Shown here piece after piece: positions 63,976 to 64,000 of a DNA stretch of 64,000 nucleotides. The DNA lies in contig NZ_JIAW01000005.1 of the NCBI RefSeq assembly GCF_000620625.1, positions 248,001 to 312,000 on the forward strand. Direction: 5' to 3'. The notes beneath the pieces were generated by a model. That model searched no databases. It was not told the DNA's origin and was given only the letters and a program-made list of their open reading frames with translations. The translations under genes and the position numbers were made by a program. The number at the start of each line of letters is the position of its first letter. Positions within the stretch are counted from its first letter, which is position 1. Origin of the DNA: Mycobacterium sp. URHB0044 (GTDB taxonomy: Bacteria > Actinomycetota > Actinomycetes > Mycobacteriales > Mycobacteriaceae).

Positions 63976-64000
63976 GGTGCGCCTTTCGAACGTGAACTTC

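Overview
The window is chromosomal DNA from a high-GC actinomycete, almost certainly a non-tuberculous Mycobacterium (Mycolicibacterium) species. Markers are an antigen 85C mycolyltransferase, the proline-rich Apa antigen, two LLM-type and one Ddn-type F420-linked oxidoreductases, NDH-2, BfrA and many leaderless genes with TANNNT -10 boxes placed 6-7 bases before the start codon. A Lon protease gene is present; from memory M. tuberculosis lacks Lon and M. smegmatis has it. From memory of gene order, the window reads as the reverse of M. tuberculosis Rv1852 to Rv1878: ureG, ureD, ndh, the LLM and SDR genes, modABC, apa, the YeaQ-like gene, adhA at the right, and bfrA, the Rv1877-type exporter and glnA3 at the left. 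Between adhA and bfrA lie about 45 kb in which a conserved skeleton (CPBP protease, tandem CoA-transferase, thiolase-like protein, ferredoxin reductase, HhH-GPD protein, DUF1810) is interrupted by many accessory genes. No tRNA, rRNA, insertion sequence, prophage or CRISPR array was seen.

Layout. 1-4.3 kb: end of an SDR gene, an amidohydrolase plus NTF2-like pair, and a P450. 4.3-10 kb: glnA3, an AhpD-like protein with a KstR-type box, a 14-TM exporter with a C-terminal winged-helix-like tail, bfrA, and a divergent iron-box-controlled pair (duplicated-domain protein and Bfd). 10-14.6 kb: enoyl-CoA hydratase, EthD-like protein, FUSC membrane protein, a hotdog thioesterase with a second KstR-type box, and a decayed DUF5701-like gene. 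14.6-19.2 kb: a GntR regulator and a three-gene operon (allophanate hydrolase amidase domain, biuret-hydrolase-like enzyme, NCS2/AzgA-type permease), which together look like a biuret or related N-compound scavenging system. 19.2-26 kb: TRIC channel, cupin, TetR-controlled membrane protein, TPR protein, deaminase plus GH13 pair, DUF1810. 26-30 kb: a membrane nucleotidyl cyclase homologue with degenerate catalytic residues, overlapping a cyclic-nucleotide-gated MscS channel. 30-36 kb: fbpC, a small secreted protein, an ankyrin protein, and lon behind a stress-type promoter. 36-42.9 kb: F420/flavin enzymes, DUF72, TfoX, HhH-GPD, ferredoxin reductase, tautomerase, aldo-keto reductase and divergent AraC. 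42.9-52.2 kb: DctA-type carrier, an acyl-CoA catabolic cluster (thiolase-like, ALDH, tandem CoA-transferase III) and phosphoketolase. 52.2-64 kb: CPBP protease, CGNR regulator and divergent unknown gene separated by a repeated operator, adhA, apa, modABC, SDR, LLM, ndh, ureD, ureG.

The strongest functional stories are: the biuret/allophanate operon with a shared palindromic motif upstream of both regulator and operon; an iron store and release module in which bfrA is divergent from bfd across an IdeR-like box; a cyclase-homologue/cNMP-channel pair; KstR-type boxes in front of an AhpD-like gene and a thioesterase; and a lon promoter that combines an ECF-sigma-like element with a HAIR-like inverted repeat. 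Two copies of a dispersed palindrome (ends GCGAGCAGAC) mark gene ends. All family names, regulator assignments and synteny statements come from reading motifs and from memory, not from searches.
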